Assembly: GCA_005883175.1 (NCBI GenBank)
Contig: VAYV01000063.1
Coordinates: 1-21,546 of the forward strand
DNA: 21,546 nucleotides
Reading direction: 5' to 3'
DNA from: Actinomycetota bacterium
GTDB taxonomy: Bacteria > Actinomycetota > AC-67
Shown here: piece by piece, positions 20,165 through 21,546 of the stretch
How positions within the stretch are numbered: the first letter of the stretch is position 1
Layout of the letters: each line of letters starts with the position of its first letter
Program-made: the position numbers and the translations under genes
The notes under the pieces: generated by a model
Seen by the model: only the letters and a program-made list of their open reading frames with translations
The model's database searches: none
What the model was told of the DNA's origin: nothing

Positions 20165-20562
20165 CGCCTCCACGGACGGCAACAAGCCCCAGGCGACCGG
20201 TCCCGGCGCCGGAGCGACCCCGTCACCTTCGTGTGGTGCGCGGCCGCCCGGCGCCGGGCCGGCGCCCCCCAACGTTGTTCATCGTGCTGGCCCTGACGGC
20301 GACCGGCATGGCCCTGTTCGCGCTCGTCGTCGCGCAGGTCTTCCTCGGCCAAGCGGCGTTCCGCCAGTCGAGCCTCGAGAACGCCGTGCAGGCGAGACGC
20401 CTCACGACCGAGCAGCTGGAGCTCGAGGTCGCCAAGCTGGCCTCACCCGACCGGATCGCGACGCGCGCGCAGCAGATGGGCATGGTCCCGGCGCCCGGCG
20501 TCGTCGTTCTCACCCCACCGTCCACTCGGAGCGGCCCCTCCCAGACCCGGGAGGGGAGGTAG
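20161..20562 (+). CDS. ftsL: FtsL-like cell division protein
   Basis: A 133-aa protein at the ftsL position. It has a basic, Pro/Arg-rich cytoplasmic N-terminus (1-38), one membrane helix (about 39-63, TLFIVLALTATGMALFALVV), then a coiled-coil-like periplasmic segment (QSSLENAVQARRLTTEQLELEVAKL) and the typical end motif SPDRIATRAQQMGMVPA. FtsL bridges FtsQ/FtsB and the septal synthase. GTG 20161 overlaps the rsmH stop (GTGA). Sequence identity in this family is low, so the call rests on topology and position. Confidence 0.82.
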   Translation: MTPPRTATSPRRPVPAPERPRHLRVVRGRPAPGRRPPTLFIVLALTATGMALFALVVAQVFLGQAAFRQSSLENAVQARRLTTEQLELEVAKLASPDRIATRAQQMGMVPAPGVVVLTPPSTRSGPSQTREGR

Positions 20563-20573
20563 AGGGGGGCCGC

Positions 20574-21546
20574 GTGCGTCGTCGCGGCACCCGGCCCGCT
20601 CTACGGCTCGTCGTTCTTCTCTTCATCTTCACCTTGCTCTTCGCTTCGGTCGCGATCCGGCTCGTCATGCTCCAGATCGTCCGGGCGGCACCCCTCGACT
20701 CCCTCGGCCTGCAGCAGCGGATAAGCACGATCGAGCTTCCCGCCCAGCGGGGAGCGATCTTCGACCGGAACATGGTCCCCCTGGCGGTCTCCTCGGATGC
20801 GCGCGCTGTCTACGCCGACGCCCAGCGCATCACCGACCCGGCCGATGCCGCGGCGAAGATCTCGCCGTTCCTCGGCATCGACGTGAAGACGCTGACGGCG
20901 AAGCTGAGTCAGCACGTCGGCTTCGTGTACCTCGCACGCAAGGTGCCGGTCGACGTCGCCGAAAAGGTGCTCGCCCTGCGGATCCCGTACGTCGGCGCGT
21001 TGGACGAGACCGCCCGCACGTACCCGTCGAACGACCTTGCCGGGCAAGTGCTCGGCTTCGTGAATGTCGACAACGTCGGGCTCTCGGGTCTCGAGTCGAT
21101 GTACAACAAGATCCTTTCCGGCACCTCGGGCAAACAGGTCATCGAGCACGACCCGCAAGGCCGCGCGATCCCGCAAGGCCGCAACTCCATCGTCGATCCG
21201 GTCAACGGCAAAGGGATCCAAACGACGATCGACCGGGACATCCAGTTCTACGCCGAGCAGGCCCTTGCGCGCGGCGCGCGCTCGACCGGAGCGCAGAACG
21301 GCACGGCCGTCGTGCTGGACGCGAAGACCGGCGACGTGCTGGCGATGGCGAACTGGCCGGCGCTGAACCCCAACAACTTCGGCACAGCGACGCCGGCCGC
21401 GATGCGGAACCGCACCGTCACCGACGCGTACGAACCGGGATCGGTGAACAAGGTGATCACGGCGTCGGCCGCGATCGAGGCCGGCATCGAGTCGCCGGGC
21501 GACATGATGACCGTGCCGTATCACCTTCACGTGTTCGGCCGTACGT
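20574..21546 (+). CDS. ftsI: Septal penicillin-binding protein (class B), 3' end outside window
   Basis: A class B transpeptidase that crosslinks septal peptidoglycan. GTG 20574 begins a short basic stretch and one membrane helix (LRLVVLLFIFTLLFASVAIRL). The PBP dimer domain follows (LPAQRGAIFDRNMVPLAVS, LGFVNVDNVGLSGLE). The transpeptidase domain starts near TIDRDIQFYAEQAL. The active-site motif is YEPGSVNK, with nucleophile Ser290 and Lys293 (usually written STFK in homologues). The frame is open to the window end at 324 codons of about 580-620 expected. AGGGGGG lies just upstream. Position after ftsL supports ftsI rather than spoVD. Confidence 0.93.
   Translation, partial: MRRRGTRPALRLVVLLFIFTLLFASVAIRLVMLQIVRAAPLDSLGLQQRISTIELPAQRGAIFDRNMVPLAVSSDARAVYADAQRITDPADAAAKISPFLGIDVKTLTAKLSQHVGFVYLARKVPVDVAEKVLALRIPYVGALDETARTYPSNDLAGQVLGFVNVDNVGLSGLESMYNKILSGTSGKQVIEHDPQGRAIPQGRNSIVDPVNGKGIQTTIDRDIQFYAEQALARGARSTGAQNGTAVVLDAKTGDVLAMANWPALNPNNFGTATPAAMRNRTVTDAYEPGSVNKVITASAAIEAGIESPGDMMTVPYHLHVFGRT

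Overview
The window looks like chromosome from a high-GC Actinomycetota-type bacterium. The evidence is GC-rich third codon positions, frequent GTG starts and ATGA/GTGA overlaps, DUF3040 and DUF6504 family proteins, an actinobacterial-type SOS box, and the order mraZ - small membrane protein - rsmH - ftsL - ftsI. The ThiG/ThiH thiazole route and the divergence of several proteins suggest a lineage outside the well-studied genera; I cannot name it from sequence alone. No rRNA, tRNA, CRISPR array, insertion sequence or phage gene was seen.

Layout. (1) 1-1146, minus: aroF (DAHP synthase, cut by the window edge) behind a promoter, an aromatic-rich leader peptide and a terminator/antiterminator pair, i.e. 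a transcription attenuator. (2) 1322-1649, plus: an unrecognised 87-aa ORF and a doubtful micro-ORF. (3) 1653-4339, minus: a PASTA-type Ser/Thr kinase whose frame breaks just after the membrane segment, followed by an EamA-type transporter. (4) 4423-4770, plus: an unrecognised 115-aa protein. (5) 4793-7638, plus: a TPP riboswitch and thiG-thiH-thiS-thiE, all tightly overlapping. (6) 7635-10572, minus: a GAF histidine kinase that has lost most of its dimerisation domain and its frame, an S51 peptidase and a Tat-type lipoprotein with a thioredoxin-like redox region. (7) 10526-15894, plus: an SOS-controlled mutagenesis operon, DUF6504 - dnaE2 - dinB. (8) 15887-18434, plus: a crotonase, a DUF3040 membrane protein, a MerR-like regulator and an HNH endonuclease. 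(9) 18531 to the end, plus: the start of the division and cell wall (dcw) cluster.

The most unusual feature is a family of palindromic DNA elements inside dnaE2. Two sites share a perfect 45-bp core in the same reading frame. A third site carries a diverged relative. All three lie where I would expect surface loops, and the protein is 1236 aa, longer than I expect for the family. This resembles the protein-inserted palindromic elements known from Rickettsia, but in an unrelated high-GC bacterium.

The second notable feature is the aroF leader. The peptide MKRYFWFFGTSGHPGAFAL lies almost at the predicted transcript start. Its 3' codons can pair with the left arm of a terminator hairpin, as expected for ribosome-stalling attenuation on Phe/Tyr/Trp supply.

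Two sensory kinases (the PASTA kinase and the GAF histidine kinase) both look internally deleted and frameshifted, and dinB has a GTC codon where its ribosome binding site points. These may be real decay or consensus errors; read mapping would decide.
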